A stretch of 64,000 nucleotides of DNA from Maritimibacter sp. (GTDB lineage Bacteria; Pseudomonadota; Alphaproteobacteria; Rhodobacterales; Rhodobacteraceae): positions 110,547 to 174,546 of the forward strand of contig NZVC01000032.1 in NCBI GenBank assembly GCA_002701395.1, read 5' to 3'. The notes under the pieces are model-generated. The model made no database searches, was not told the DNA's origin, and saw only the letters and a list, made by a program, of their open reading frames with translations. Shown here one piece after another: positions 38,927 to 48,895 of the stretch (the first letter of the stretch is position 1; each line of letters opens with the position of its first letter). The translations under genes and the position numbers were made by a program.

Positions 38927-39864
38927 GGCAGCGCCGCCAGAATTTCGCGGGCGCGGGCGCAGTCTGCGTCCATCTGGCGGACCAGCGTGTCAAGGCTGTC
39001 GAACTTGGCCTCGGGCCGCAGGTACTCGACCAGCGCGACGGACAGGTGTTCGTCGTACAGATCGCCGGCAAAATCGAACAGGAAAGTCTCCAGGTTCGGC
39101 ACGTTCTCTCCGAACATCGGACGGTGCCCGATGTTGGCGGCGCCGTCATAGCTGCCCTTGTGCGGGCCGGTCAGGATGTCGGCCTTGACGGCATAAACCC
39201 CGAACCGCGGCGGGTGCAGCCCGCTGATCGACATGTTCGCGGTCGGATAGCCCAGATCGCGCCCGCGCTTGTCGCCGTGGCGCACCGCGCCGTCGATCCG
39301 GTGCCAGTGTCCCAGCATCGCGGCGGCGTGGCGCACCTCGCCCTCGGCCAGCGCGGTACGAATGCGGGTCGACGACACCTCGATCCCCGCAGTTTCGACA
39401 AGCTCGGCGATGGTCACGCCGAACCCAAAGCGCGCGCCGAACTCCCGCAGCATATCGACGGTCCCCTTGCGGCCCTTTCCAAAGCAAAAGTCGGCCCCGA
39501 CCACGACATGGCTCAGCCCCAGCCCGTCGGCGATCACGTCACGGGCGAATTCCTCGGCCGACAGGCCGGACAGGCGCGCATCGAACGGCAATTGGTACAG
39601 CTGGTCGACGCCCAGCTTCTCCAGCCGGTGCGACTTGGTCTCGGCGCTCATCAGGCGGAACGGCGGCGCGTCGGGCGCGAAGAACTCGCGCGGGTGTGGT
39701 TCGAACGTCATGATGCCCAGCGGCGCATGGGTGCGCGCGGCCTCGGACCGGGCGATGTCGATGACCGCCTGATGCCCAAGGTGCACGCCGTCGAAATTGC
39801 CGATGGCAGCAGACGCGCCCTTGTCGGCGTCGGCAATCCCCGTCCAGTCGGTGAAGGTCTTCAT
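38923..39864 (-). CDS. ribF: Bifunctional riboflavin kinase/FAD synthetase
   Basis: A 313-residue enzyme making FMN and then FAD. The N-terminal adenylyltransferase domain has AAIGNFDGVHLGHQAVI and VVVGADFCFGKGRKG; the C-terminal kinase domain has GDKRGRDLGYPTANM and LFDFAGDLYDEHLSV. Start 39864 (MKTFTDWTG) is preferred to upstream codons by family length. No FMN riboswitch is apparent before it. Confidence 0.96.
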   Translation of the reverse strand: MKTFTDWTGIADADKGASAAIGNFDGVHLGHQAVIDIARSEAARTHAPLGIMTFEPHPREFFAPDAPPFRLMSAETKSHRLEKLGVDQLYQLPFDARLSGLSAEEFARDVIADGLGLSHVVVGADFCFGKGRKGTVDMLREFGARFGFGVTIAELVETAGIEVSSTRIRTALAEGEVRHAAAMLGHWHRIDGAVRHGDKRGRDLGYPTANMSISGLHPPRFGVYAVKADILTGPHKGSYDGAANIGHRPMFGENVPNLETFLFDFAGDLYDEHLSVALVEYLRPEAKFDSLDTLVRQMDADCARAREILAALP

Positions 39865-39895
39865 GGTCCCCCGAGCGACGGGGGCGCCCCGTCCG

Positions 39896-40339
39896 TCAGT
39901 CGAATTTCCGGCTGGGCGCCAGGACCAGCGCCTCACCTTTCAGGACGACCGTATCGCCCACGGCGCACTGACAATCAAGCGTGACCCGTCGCCGGGAATG
40001 GTCGATCTCGCGCACCGTCACCTCGGCGACGACCACGTCGCCCGGCCGCACCGGCGCCATGAATTTCAGGCTCTGACCAAGATAGACCGTTCCATGCCCC
40101 GGCAACTGCTCTCCGATCACCGCCGAAATCAGCCCGGCGGTCAGCATCCCGTGGGCGATGCGACCCTCGAAGATCGTGTCCATCGCATAGGCATCATCAA
40201 GGTGCACCGGATTGCGGTCGGTCGACACCTCGGCGAACAGTTCGATGTCGCGGTCGGTGACCTGCTTGCGCAGGTGGCGGCGCATCCCGATCTCAAGATC
40301 CTCGATGCAGATCGTGCCACGTTCCAGATTGTCGAGCAT
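39896..40339 (-). CDS. MaoC family dehydratase
   Basis: A 147-residue hotdog-fold hydratase/dehydratase. The catalytic pair is in FAEVSTDRNPVHLDDAYA and IAHGML (Asp and His), and PVRPGDVVVAEV follows. Members hydrate enoyl-CoA thioesters; the exact substrate is unknown. ATG 40339 has GGAGG upstream. The 124 bases before it are markedly AT-rich and likely hold its promoter. ribF lies 31 bases downstream and may be cotranscribed. Confidence 0.9.
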   Translation of the reverse strand: MLDNLERGTICIEDLEIGMRRHLRKQVTDRDIELFAEVSTDRNPVHLDDAYAMDTIFEGRIAHGMLTAGLISAVIGEQLPGHGTVYLGQSLKFMAPVRPGDVVVAEVTVREIDHSRRRVTLDCQCAVGDTVVLKGEALVLAPSRKFD

Positions 40340-40463
40340 AGCGGCCTCCGGGCGGTTGTTGCGCTGCAGCATACACCGCCCGGCAAGGTGGGATCAATCG
40401 GGAAGGTAATTTAAATCACGAAATAACGAGAAATTTGAAACTTTATTGCCGCGCCGTTCGTCG

Positions 40464-41336
40464 TCAGCGCAAAAACCCGATGCTGTAGGTCGGGTCGTAG
40501 CCCTTGGTCGCAAGCCATGCGTCCAGCCGGTCGGAATGCGGATGCGCGCCGTCCAGCGTTTCCTCGGCGGCGAGCCCACCCGCGACGAACAGCACGTCCA
40601 GATCCTCGCCCACGGCGCCTTGGACGTCCGTGTGAATGCCATCCCCGACGCACAGGATCCGCGCTTCTGGCACGTCCCGCTCCAGCGCCGCCAGCCGCCG
40701 CCGGGCCAGATCGTAGATCGGCGGATGCGGCTTGCCGAAGTACAGGCTTTCGCCGCCCATTTCGGTGTACATCTCGGCCAGCGCACCGGCACACCACTGC
40801 CGTTTGGTGCCCACGTCGACGATTACGTCGGGGTTCATGCACAAAAGCTTCATGCCCTTCGTCTTCGCGAACAGGAACTCACCCTTGTAGACCGACGGAT
40901 CGGCATAGGGGTCTTCCGGCCCGGCGACGACAAGGCCCTCGGCGTCGGCCAAAGGCACAACTTCGACCGAGATCGGATCGTCCAGAATCTTCGGCGGCTC
41001 GAAGATGGTGCGATCGGATTCGTAGCCGATGAAATGCACCTTGTTGCCGACCGCGCCGGTGAACAGCGCGGTCCGGGCGCTGTCGCCCGACGTCGCGATC
41101 GCGTCCCACGCGTCGCGCGGCACGCCGATCTCATCAAGACCCTTGGCCACCTCTGTCCACGCGCGCGGCGCGTTGGTCACCAGCACCACCGTGCCGCCCT
41201 TCGCCCGGAACGCCTGCAGCGCCGCGACCGCCTCGGGGAAAGCTTCGCGACCGTTGTGCACACAGCCCCAGACGTCGCAGAACAGCGCGTCGTAATCGGC
41301 GGAAATGTCGGACAGGGCGTGGACGATACGGGTCAT
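40464..41336 (-). CDS. TIGR01459-type HAD family hydrolase
   Basis: A 290-residue HAD-superfamily phosphatase of the NagD/p-nitrophenyl phosphatase kind. The nucleophile motif is DALFCDVWGCVHNG; VVLVTNAPR is motif II, and CVGDGIHTDVQGAVG is motif IV. The alphaproteobacterial form with CDVWG fits the subfamily TIGR01459. Substrate unknown. Start 41336 is chosen because the longer frame has no conserved residues. Confidence 0.9.
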   Translation of the reverse strand: MTRIVHALSDISADYDALFCDVWGCVHNGREAFPEAVAALQAFRAKGGTVVLVTNAPRAWTEVAKGLDEIGVPRDAWDAIATSGDSARTALFTGAVGNKVHFIGYESDRTIFEPPKILDDPISVEVVPLADAEGLVVAGPEDPYADPSVYKGEFLFAKTKGMKLLCMNPDVIVDVGTKRQWCAGALAEMYTEMGGESLYFGKPHPPIYDLARRRLAALERDVPEARILCVGDGIHTDVQGAVGEDLDVLFVAGGLAAEETLDGAHPHSDRLDAWLATKGYDPTYSIGFLR

Positions 41337-41437
41337 GAAAGGGCCTCGGCTGCGCGTTCGCAGGCGGTATCGCACGAAGCCCGCGGCGCGGAAACCCGCG
41401 ATCGCGGCGGCCCTGCGTCGGCCGCTTTTGTCTTTGG

Positions 41438-41467
41438 TCCTCAAATATCCCCGCCGGAGGCAAGAAA
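41438..41467 (-). repeat. Rhodobacteraceae-type intergenic repeat, copy B
   Basis: On the minus strand, two bases after the chaC stop, the sequence runs TTGCCTCCGGCGGGG and then ATATTTGAGGA. It shares the core GGGATATTTG and the following GGA with copy A near 38400. CCTCCGGCGGGG can fold on itself (CCTCCGG region), and both copies are in the same position relative to a stop codon. Confidence 0.6.
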
Positions 41468-41469
41468 TC

Positions 41470-42228
41470 CTATGCCGCGGCGTCGCGGCGGGCGCGAGCG
41501 TCGGCAAGAAGCCGGGCCATGTCCGGGTCTTCGATGTTCAGGATCTCGAACCTGTCGGCAAGGTTTTGGATATACTCGAAGCTGGTTCCAAGAATGCCCT
41601 CGCCAAACGCCGCATAGGTCACCTGTTCGTCATGCGACAGGTCCGGGTGGATCATGTCGGCGTCATGGTCGGCGGTGAACGCCAGAACGGTGATCTCTCC
41701 GTGGTCGGTCGAGGCCGGAAGGAATTCTTCGTGATAGCACGGCGAGATGCGTTCGCGCCGCCACAGGATGTCGGTCTCTTCCTCAAGCCGCTCGGCGGCG
41801 ATGCGAAAGGCCAGCCCGTCGCAGCCGGGTCCGTCCGGGTCGCTGTCCAGCGCGGCCATCACGCCGGGATGGTCCGGCGTGCCGCGCCCGCCGGAAACGT
41901 CCTTCAGGATGAAGCGGCGGGCGAAGCCGGGCAGGTGGGCGCGGCGCACTTCCTCGAACAGGAACGCCGGGTTCCACATCAGCGAGCCATAGGCGAACAC
42001 CCAAAGTTCCTTGTCCCGGCGGCCGTCCAGCGCGGCGGTGCGGAACGCCTCGCGTTCGGCATCGGGATAGGCGGGCATCGGTTCCAGCCCGCGTGCGGCC
42101 AGTTCCGCCTCGATCGTGGCCGGATCGAAGTCGCGGAAGAACGAGGTCAGCGGATCCTCGATCTTGCCGCGCAGGCCGGGATGGTGGCGGTACGGGTCTG
42201 TGGTCCGGGTGTGGCTGTCTGGCTGCAT
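41470..42228 (-). CDS. Gamma-glutamylcyclotransferase (ChaC-like), long form
   Basis: A 252-residue ChaC family protein. The substrate loop VFAYGSLMWNPAF is at about residues 77-89, after an N-terminal extension of about 75 residues that the other copy (17789-18334) lacks. WRRERISPCYHEEFLP carries the presumed catalytic glutamate. The two proteins are diverged, so they may differ in substrate or in regulation. It sits between a HAD phosphatase and the pyrophosphatase, all on minus. Confidence 0.88.
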   Translation of the reverse strand: MQPDSHTRTTDPYRHHPGLRGKIEDPLTSFFRDFDPATIEAELAARGLEPMPAYPDAEREAFRTAALDGRRDKELWVFAYGSLMWNPAFLFEEVRRAHLPGFARRFILKDVSGGRGTPDHPGVMAALDSDPDGPGCDGLAFRIAAERLEEETDILWRRERISPCYHEEFLPASTDHGEITVLAFTADHDADMIHPDLSHDEQVTYAAFGEGILGTSFEYIQNLADRFEILNIEDPDMARLLADARARRDAAA

Positions 42229-42340
42229 GGGCCATCGGTGACAGGCGGGCCGCCGGGGCGCAACCCGGAACGCCGCACAGTGCCGGTGCGCCGGGCGTAA
42301 GGCGGGGCCCGGATGCGGGGGGCGGATGTGGGGGGCGGAT

Positions 42341-42371
42341 ACGAAAAGACCCCCGGCAGTGCGGGGGTCTT
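42341..42371 (-). terminator. Intrinsic terminator of ppaC
   Basis: Ten-base arms 42346-42355 (AAGACCCCCG) and 42362-42371 (CGGGGGTCTT), read from the minus strand as a hairpin followed by TTTTCG. It begins 24 bases after the ppaC stop. Confidence 0.9.
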
Positions 42372-42394
42372 CCGTCAGTCGGCAGGCGATGCGC

Positions 42395-43315
42395 TTACAG
42401 CGTCAGCGCCGGGATGATCTGCTTTTTGCGGCTCATGATGCCGGGCAGCACGACGCTGTCGCCGGTCACGGTGGCGCCAAAGCTTTTCTCGGCCACGGTC
42501 TTGACCGTGTCGTTCGGCACCAGAAGCGTCGCCTCTTCCTTCAGGATGTCGACGACGAACAGCAGAACCTCGTCCACGCCGTCCTCTGCCGAGACGGTTT
42601 TCATCGTCTCCATCAGCGACGCCTTGCGGTCCAGCGGGATGTTCGGCGCGGTGGTTTCCAGAACCGAGACGCGGAACTTGGTGCCCGACACTTCGTATTC
42701 CTTGCTGTCCATGCGGATCAGTTCGGCATCGCTGAAGGCCGAAACGTCCGACTTGGCGGCGAACAGGTCGGCGGCGTAGTCAGAGATCGAGATCCCCAGA
42801 TCGGCGGCCAGTTCCTCGGCCAGCGCCTTGTCCTGCTCGGTCGTGGTGGGCGAGCGGAATTCCAGCGTGTCGGACAGGATGCACGACAGCATCGCGCCCT
42901 TGATGTTCTCGGGCATCTTGGCGGCGTTGTCGCCCATCAGGTTGTGCATGATGGTCGCGGTGCAGGCGAGCGGCTTGATCGTGATGTCGATCGGGCCCTT
43001 CGTTTCCAGTCCGCCGGTCAGCTTGTGGTGGTCGATGATCTGCACGATGTCCGCGTCGTTGATCGCGTCGGGCAGCTCGGCCGGGTTGTTGGTGTCGACG
43101 ATGACCACCTTGTCCCCGGCGGCGACGTCCGAGATGATCTCGGGCTTGTCGAAGCCCCAGCGTTCCAGCACGAAGGCGGCTTCGGTGTTGGGCTCGCCCA
43201 GCAGTTTCGCCTCGGCGGGCTGGTCGCGGTGTTCGGAAAGGTACCAGGCCCAGATAAGCGGCGAGCCGGTGGAATCGGTGTCGGGGGATTTGTGGCCGAA
43301 GACTTTGATGGTCAT
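42395..43315 (-). CDS. ppaC: Manganese-dependent inorganic pyrophosphatase
   Basis: A 306-residue family II (DHH) pyrophosphatase. FGHKSPDTDS, VDTNNPAEL, IIDHHKLTGG (the DHH motif) and the C-terminal VLPGIMSRKKQIIP are intact. It hydrolyses PPi to drive biosynthetic reactions. There are no CBS domains, so no nucleotide regulation of that kind. Start 43315 is set by the conserved MTIKVFGHK. Confidence 0.96.
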   Translation of the reverse strand: MTIKVFGHKSPDTDSTGSPLIWAWYLSEHRDQPAEAKLLGEPNTEAAFVLERWGFDKPEIISDVAAGDKVVIVDTNNPAELPDAINDADIVQIIDHHKLTGGLETKGPIDITIKPLACTATIMHNLMGDNAAKMPENIKGAMLSCILSDTLEFRSPTTTEQDKALAEELAADLGISISDYAADLFAAKSDVSAFSDAELIRMDSKEYEVSGTKFRVSVLETTAPNIPLDRKASLMETMKTVSAEDGVDEVLLFVVDILKEEATLLVPNDTVKTVAEKSFGATVTGDSVVLPGIMSRKKQIIPALTL

Positions 43316-43425
43316 GTCTCTGTCCGTCGTTTTCAGGAAGCCGTTTGGTCTGGCGTGGATCGTGCGTTCGGGCGCCTCTATAGGGGCACGGCGGCGGGTT
43401 GTCACGCGGCGGCAGGTGAGGTCAA

Positions 43426-44124
43426 GTGGCGCGCATGGCCGACATGCGTGAAACAGACCTGTACCCGCCCGTGAAGGAGTTTCTCGAAGGGCAGGGATAC
43501 GAGGTGAAGGGCGACGTGGCCGAAGCCGACGTGGTCGCCTGCCGCGGCGCCGCGCCGCCGGTCATCGTAGAACTGAAGACCTCGTTCTCATTGGCGCTTT
43601 TGCATCAGGCGGTCGCCCGGCTGTCGATCAGCGACGCGGTCTATGTCTGCGTGCCGCGCAAGCCGGGGATGGCCTTTCACCGGGCGCTGAAGGACAACAT
43701 CGCCCTGTGCCGTCGGCTGGGGCTGGGGGTGATCCTTGTCCGCTTGTCCGACGGCCATGTCGAGGTGCCCTGCGATCCCGGTCCCTATGCGCCGCGCAAG
43801 TCGGCCAAGCGCCGCGACCGCCTGCTGCGAGAGTTCGCCCGGCGCGAAGGCGATCCGTCCCCCGGCGGGTCCGTGCGGGGCGGGGTGGTTACTGCCTACC
43901 GTCAAGATGCGATGCGGGTGGCGGCCTACCTCGTGGCGCACGGCCCAAGCAAGGGCGCGGTGGTTGCGAAGGCCACGGGCGTCACCCGCGCCACGCGGAT
44001 CATGGCGGACGACCACTATGGTTGGTTCGAGCGGGTCCAGACCGGCGTTTACGCGTTGACCAAAAAAGGGGCAGCGGCAAGCGAGTCCCCCGAAATTGGT
44101 AAAGACGCCGCGTCAAGTCCCTGA
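43426..44124 (+). CDS. DUF2161 family, putative PD-(D/E)XK phosphodiesterase
   Basis: A 232-residue protein. Residues about 10-60 contain a nuclease-like core: YPPVKEFLEGQGYEVKG, then EADVVA and VIVELKTSF, which together read as the D...ExK motif of the PD-(D/E)XK fold. A basic middle (SAKRRDRLLREFARRE) and a C-terminal winged-helix-like end follow. This matches DUF2161; the substrate is unknown. The GTG at 43426 has GGTGAGG upstream; ATG 43435 is the alternative. Confidence 0.8.
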   Translation: MARMADMRETDLYPPVKEFLEGQGYEVKGDVAEADVVACRGAAPPVIVELKTSFSLALLHQAVARLSISDAVYVCVPRKPGMAFHRALKDNIALCRRLGLGVILVRLSDGHVEVPCDPGPYAPRKSAKRRDRLLREFARREGDPSPGGSVRGGVVTAYRQDAMRVAAYLVAHGPSKGAVVAKATGVTRATRIMADDHYGWFERVQTGVYALTKKGAAASESPEIGKDAASSP

Positions 44125-44233
44125 GAATACGTGCTTTTAGCAGGTATTTGCCGCAAAACCGCCAGATTCTCCCGGCTTGAACGGATGGTGCGACCGGGAA
44201 CCGGCGCGTTCTACTCAGGCGGAAAGCAAGACT

Positions 44234-45553
44234 ATGTCATCCCAGAACGGGAACGATACGATCAAGGGTGACTGGCAAGACAATGACCTTGCCGGCGGCG
44301 ACGGCGACGACAGCATTTCGGGTGCTTCGGGCGACGACACCCTTGATGGCGGTGAAGGCAACGACACGCTGAAAGGCGACTCTGGCAACGACAGCCTAAG
44401 CGGCGGCGACGGCGACGACCAACTGGAAGGCGGGTCGCAGAACGACACGCTGGACGGCGGCGCGGGCGATGACAAGCTGTACGGCGGAAGCGAAGAAGAC
44501 GTCCTGATCGGCGGCGACGGCGACGATTATCTTGACGGTGGGTCGCAGAACGACCGCCTGTACGGCGGGGACGGCGACGACACGCTTTATGGCGGGACCG
44601 GCGACGACACGATGGACGGCGGCGCGGGCGACGACCTGATTTACGCCGGCGAGTACGAGGGCGGCCACGACATGATCGTGTGGGGGCCCGAAGGCGGCAA
44701 CGACACCATCATGGGCTTCAGCCCGGAAGACGACGTCATCTACGTCGACGGCGCGACCATCGACGACGTGATCCTGACCCCGACGGACAATCCCAAGATC
44801 TGGACCATGACGCTGGACGGGGTCGAGGACGCCAGCCTGACGATTGATTTCACCTATTATTGGAACGAAGGCATCACGGCCGAGCAGCTGAAGCAGCAGG
44901 TCGTGACCGAGAAGGACACGACCATCCCCGAGTCGCCCGTCGCCATGCCGGTCTGCCTGACGGCAGGGGCAATGGTTTTGACGGCGACAGGTCCGCGTCC
45001 AGTGGAAACCTTGGCCGAGGGCGACCTGTTGCAGGTCGCGGATGGCGGTTTGCGCCCCGTTCGCGCCGTGCTGCGCAACCGCGTCAGCGTCGCCGCCCAG
45101 AAAGCCGACCCGGCGCTGCGCCCGGTCGAGATCGCGGCGGGCGCGTTTGCCGACGGGCTGCCGCGCCAGCGGATGCGGGTGTCGCTGCAACACGCCTTCC
45201 TTGCCGTCGACGCGCGGCCCAATGGCCGCGGAGAGGTGCTGGTACGTGCGCGCCACCTTGCGGACGAGATGGGCCTTGCCCGGCTGGTGGAAACGCCGCG
45301 CGCGAACGTGACCTACTATCACCTCGTCATGGATCGCCACGAACTGGTCAACGCTGACGGGGTCTGGACCGAAACCGTGTTCGCCGGTCCCGAGGCACTG
45401 GCAGCGGACCCGGTCCTGTCAGAGATGCTGGACGGGCGCGACATTCCGCAGATGGATCGCCGGGCCCGCCCGCTTTTGCTGCGCAAGCACCTGCGCCGCT
45501 ATTCGGGCCTCAGCATCGGTCTGACTGCGCGAGATGGGGTTGCGGCCGCCTGA
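44234..45553 (+). CDS. RTX repeat protein with C-terminal Hint domain
   Basis: A 439-residue protein. Residues about 6-140 are 15 glycine/aspartate-rich nonapeptides of the calcium-binding RTX type (for example GGDGDDTLYGG). Residues about 150-230 form a beta-rich spacer. From C241 (VCLTAGAMVLTATGPRPVE) to about residue 400 there is a Hint_2 domain ending YYHLVMDRHELVNADGVW. RTX proteins usually leave by type I secretion; no signal peptide is seen and no transporter is nearby. Start 44234 has GGAAAG upstream. Confidence 0.85.
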   Translation: MSSQNGNDTIKGDWQDNDLAGGDGDDSISGASGDDTLDGGEGNDTLKGDSGNDSLSGGDGDDQLEGGSQNDTLDGGAGDDKLYGGSEEDVLIGGDGDDYLDGGSQNDRLYGGDGDDTLYGGTGDDTMDGGAGDDLIYAGEYEGGHDMIVWGPEGGNDTIMGFSPEDDVIYVDGATIDDVILTPTDNPKIWTMTLDGVEDASLTIDFTYYWNEGITAEQLKQQVVTEKDTTIPESPVAMPVCLTAGAMVLTATGPRPVETLAEGDLLQVADGGLRPVRAVLRNRVSVAAQKADPALRPVEIAAGAFADGLPRQRMRVSLQHAFLAVDARPNGRGEVLVRARHLADEMGLARLVETPRANVTYYHLVMDRHELVNADGVWTETVFAGPEALAADPVLSEMLDGRDIPQMDRRARPLLLRKHLRRYSGLSIGLTARDGVAAA

Positions 45554-45565
45554 AAAGGGATCGCG

Positions 45566-46570
45566 TCAGTCCGGGGTGCGGGCGCGGCGGGTGACGTCGA
45601 AGCCCTCTGCCTCCAACAGATGAAGAAGTCCTGCCTCGCCGGGAAGGTGCATCGCGCCGACCGCCACCAGCGTGTCGCCGTCGGCGGACAGGATGCGATC
45701 CATCCACGCGCGGTTGCGGTCGTCGATCAGCACCTTTTCAAAGCGCGCGATCTGGTCTTCCAAGTCCTCGGCCGAAAAGGTCTCGTCCGCCTCTGACAGG
45801 GCGACGGTGAATTCCCAGATCAGCTGGATTTCTTCACGGAAATAGGCCTCGGCCATCGTCACCGCCAAATCGGCGCTTTGGTCGGTCGACTGCGACAGGC
45901 CGTAGCGCAGCAGATCAAGCTGCTCTTGCTGGGTGAAGGCCGCGAATGCTGTCAGCGCTGTGTCAATCGGCTCCAGCGCCAGCGCGGGCTTGTCCAGCGC
46001 CTCGGCGGCTGCGGTGATCATCCCGTCCAGCCCGCGCTTCCCGGATTGCAGGGCCTCCATGTCGCAACGGGTCATGCCAAGCTGCGCCATCGCCATCCAA
46101 GGCCGCATCTGCGAGGCAAGAAAACCCGGCACACCACGATCGGCCATCGCCGCGCGCAGCCGGTTCCAGTCTTCCTCGCTCAAAAGGTCGGGCAGGGTGG
46201 GGCCTTCGGTGATGAAGGCAAGCGACGGCTCGGCGGCGATCATCCGCTGCAACCGCGCCTCGTCGCCCGCCCCCATCTCAAGATAGATCGTGTCGGCGGT
46301 TTCCAGAAACGGGCGGATCTGGTCCAGCGTCGCCTCGTGGCGGGGGTCGTACAGGTGCATCGTGCCGACAAGCAGAACGTGCCGACCGTCGCGCTGGGCG
46401 TCCCACAGGATGCCGGTGCCGTTCGGAACGGCGTCGGCAAGGTTTCGCAGGCGCTCCTGTTCATCTGCCGGCATGGCTGTTATCAGGTCACTTCCGCCAC
46501 AGTCCGCTGCCGCCGTGGCGGGCCTGAGCGCGACCAGCGCAAGGAACAGGAAGATAAGGAATTTGCGCAC
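45566..46570 (-). CDS. TraB/GumN family protein, exported
   Basis: A 334-residue precursor. The GTG start at 46570 is preceded by GGAGGACC; it opens a signal peptide (RKFLIFLFLALVALRP, then ATAAADC). If the cysteine after the signal were lipid-modified the protein would be a lipoprotein, but the preceding residues (AAAD) do not make a good lipobox. LLVGTMHLYDPRHEAT and VAVGAMHLPGEAGLLHLLE are the two GxxH motifs of the family, thought to be metal-dependent peptidases. It is convergent with the RTX-Hint gene. Confidence 0.87.
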   Translation of the reverse strand: MRKFLIFLFLALVALRPATAAADCGGSDLITAMPADEQERLRNLADAVPNGTGILWDAQRDGRHVLLVGTMHLYDPRHEATLDQIRPFLETADTIYLEMGAGDEARLQRMIAAEPSLAFITEGPTLPDLLSEEDWNRLRAAMADRGVPGFLASQMRPWMAMAQLGMTRCDMEALQSGKRGLDGMITAAAEALDKPALALEPIDTALTAFAAFTQQEQLDLLRYGLSQSTDQSADLAVTMAEAYFREEIQLIWEFTVALSEADETFSAEDLEDQIARFEKVLIDDRNRAWMDRILSADGDTLVAVGAMHLPGEAGLLHLLEAEGFDVTRRARTPD

Positions 46571-46650
46571 TTGCCGGTCCTCCGCGGGTGTTGCGCGAAA
46601 GGGTACGCCAGTCCCCCCCGACCGCAAGCAAATTTCTGTAAGGCGCCCTG

Positions 46651-46679
46651 TTGACTCGTGGAACCCACCTCCTTATCTC
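46651..46679 (+). promoter_or_regulatory. groESL promoter
   Basis: TTGACT (46651-46656), a 17-base spacer and TATCTC (46674-46679). The -10 region, read as CCTTATCT, also resembles the alphaproteobacterial heat-shock sigma (RpoH) element, so use by either sigma factor is possible. The CIRCE operator begins eight bases downstream, over the expected start of transcription. Confidence 0.7.
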
Positions 46680-46686
46680 CGGCTCG

Positions 46687-46713
46687 TTAGCACTCGCCCC
46701 CGGTGAGTGCTAA
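46687..46713 (+). promoter_or_regulatory. CIRCE element (HrcA operator)
   Basis: TTAGCACTC, nine bases, GAGTGCTAA: a perfect match to the CIRCE consensus, the binding site of the heat-shock repressor HrcA. It ends 34 bases before the groES start. hrcA itself is not in this window. Confidence 0.98.
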
Positions 46714-46747
46714 TTTGGGAGAACAATGAACCAAGGAGCGTTCAGAG

Positions 46748-47035
46748 ATGGCATTCACCCCGCTGCATGACCGTGTGCTGGTCCGCCGTGTGGAATCCGA
46801 CGAGAAGACCAAGGGTGGTCTGATCATCCCGGAAAGCGCGAAAGAGAAGCCGGCCGAAGGCGAGATCGTCGCCGTGGGCGCAGGCGCCAAGGACGACGAA
46901 GGCGATCGGATCGCGATGGACGTCAAGGCTGGCGACAAGATCCTGTTCGGCAAATGGTCCGGTACCGAGATCACGCTGGACGGCGAAGAGCTGCTGATCA
47001 TGAAGGAAAGCGACATTCTCGGCATCATCGCCTGA
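46748..47035 (+). CDS. groES: Co-chaperonin GroES
   Basis: A 95-residue co-chaperonin that caps Gro[22 protein letters not shown] at the start holds the mobile loop, and [14 protein letters not shown] and SDILGIIA close the family pattern. The start is preceded by AAGGAGCG. It is followed by groEL after 48 bases, under CIRCE/HrcA control. Confidence 0.98.
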   Translation: MAFTPLHDRVLVRRVESDEKTKGGLIIPESAKEKPAEGEIVAVGAGAKDDEGDRIAMDVKAGDKILFGKWSGTEITLDGEELLIMKESDILGIIA

Positions 47036-47077
47036 GACCTGTCCCCTTCAATCACTCAAACATTTCAGACGGAGTAA

Positions 47078-48724
<1,647 letters not shown>

Positions 48725-48750
48725 TCAGCCGCTCCATCCGGAGTATCGGG

Positions 48751-48778
48751 AAAGGGCGCCCTTGCGGCGCCCTTTTTC
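48751..48778 (+). terminator. Intrinsic terminator of groESL
   Basis: Perfect 10-base arms 48751-48760 (AAAGGGCGCC) and 48766-48775 (GGCGCCCTTT) with a five-base loop, continued by TTC. It begins 27 bases after the groEL stop. Confidence 0.93.
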
Positions 48779-48895
48779 TTTGCAGTTTCGCCGCTGCACC
48801 GGCAACCGGCTGCCGAACACAGGCGCCAAGCCTATCGACTCTCTTGCGTGAACGGTCCCGATGCCGCCTAGATACCTCGCGTGATGGGGGTATCA

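Noticed and set aside
44260..44650. Tandem DNA repeat array in the RTX gene as a possible CRISPR or satellite
   Set aside because: The repetition is explained by 27-base codon units for RTX nonapeptides in an open frame.
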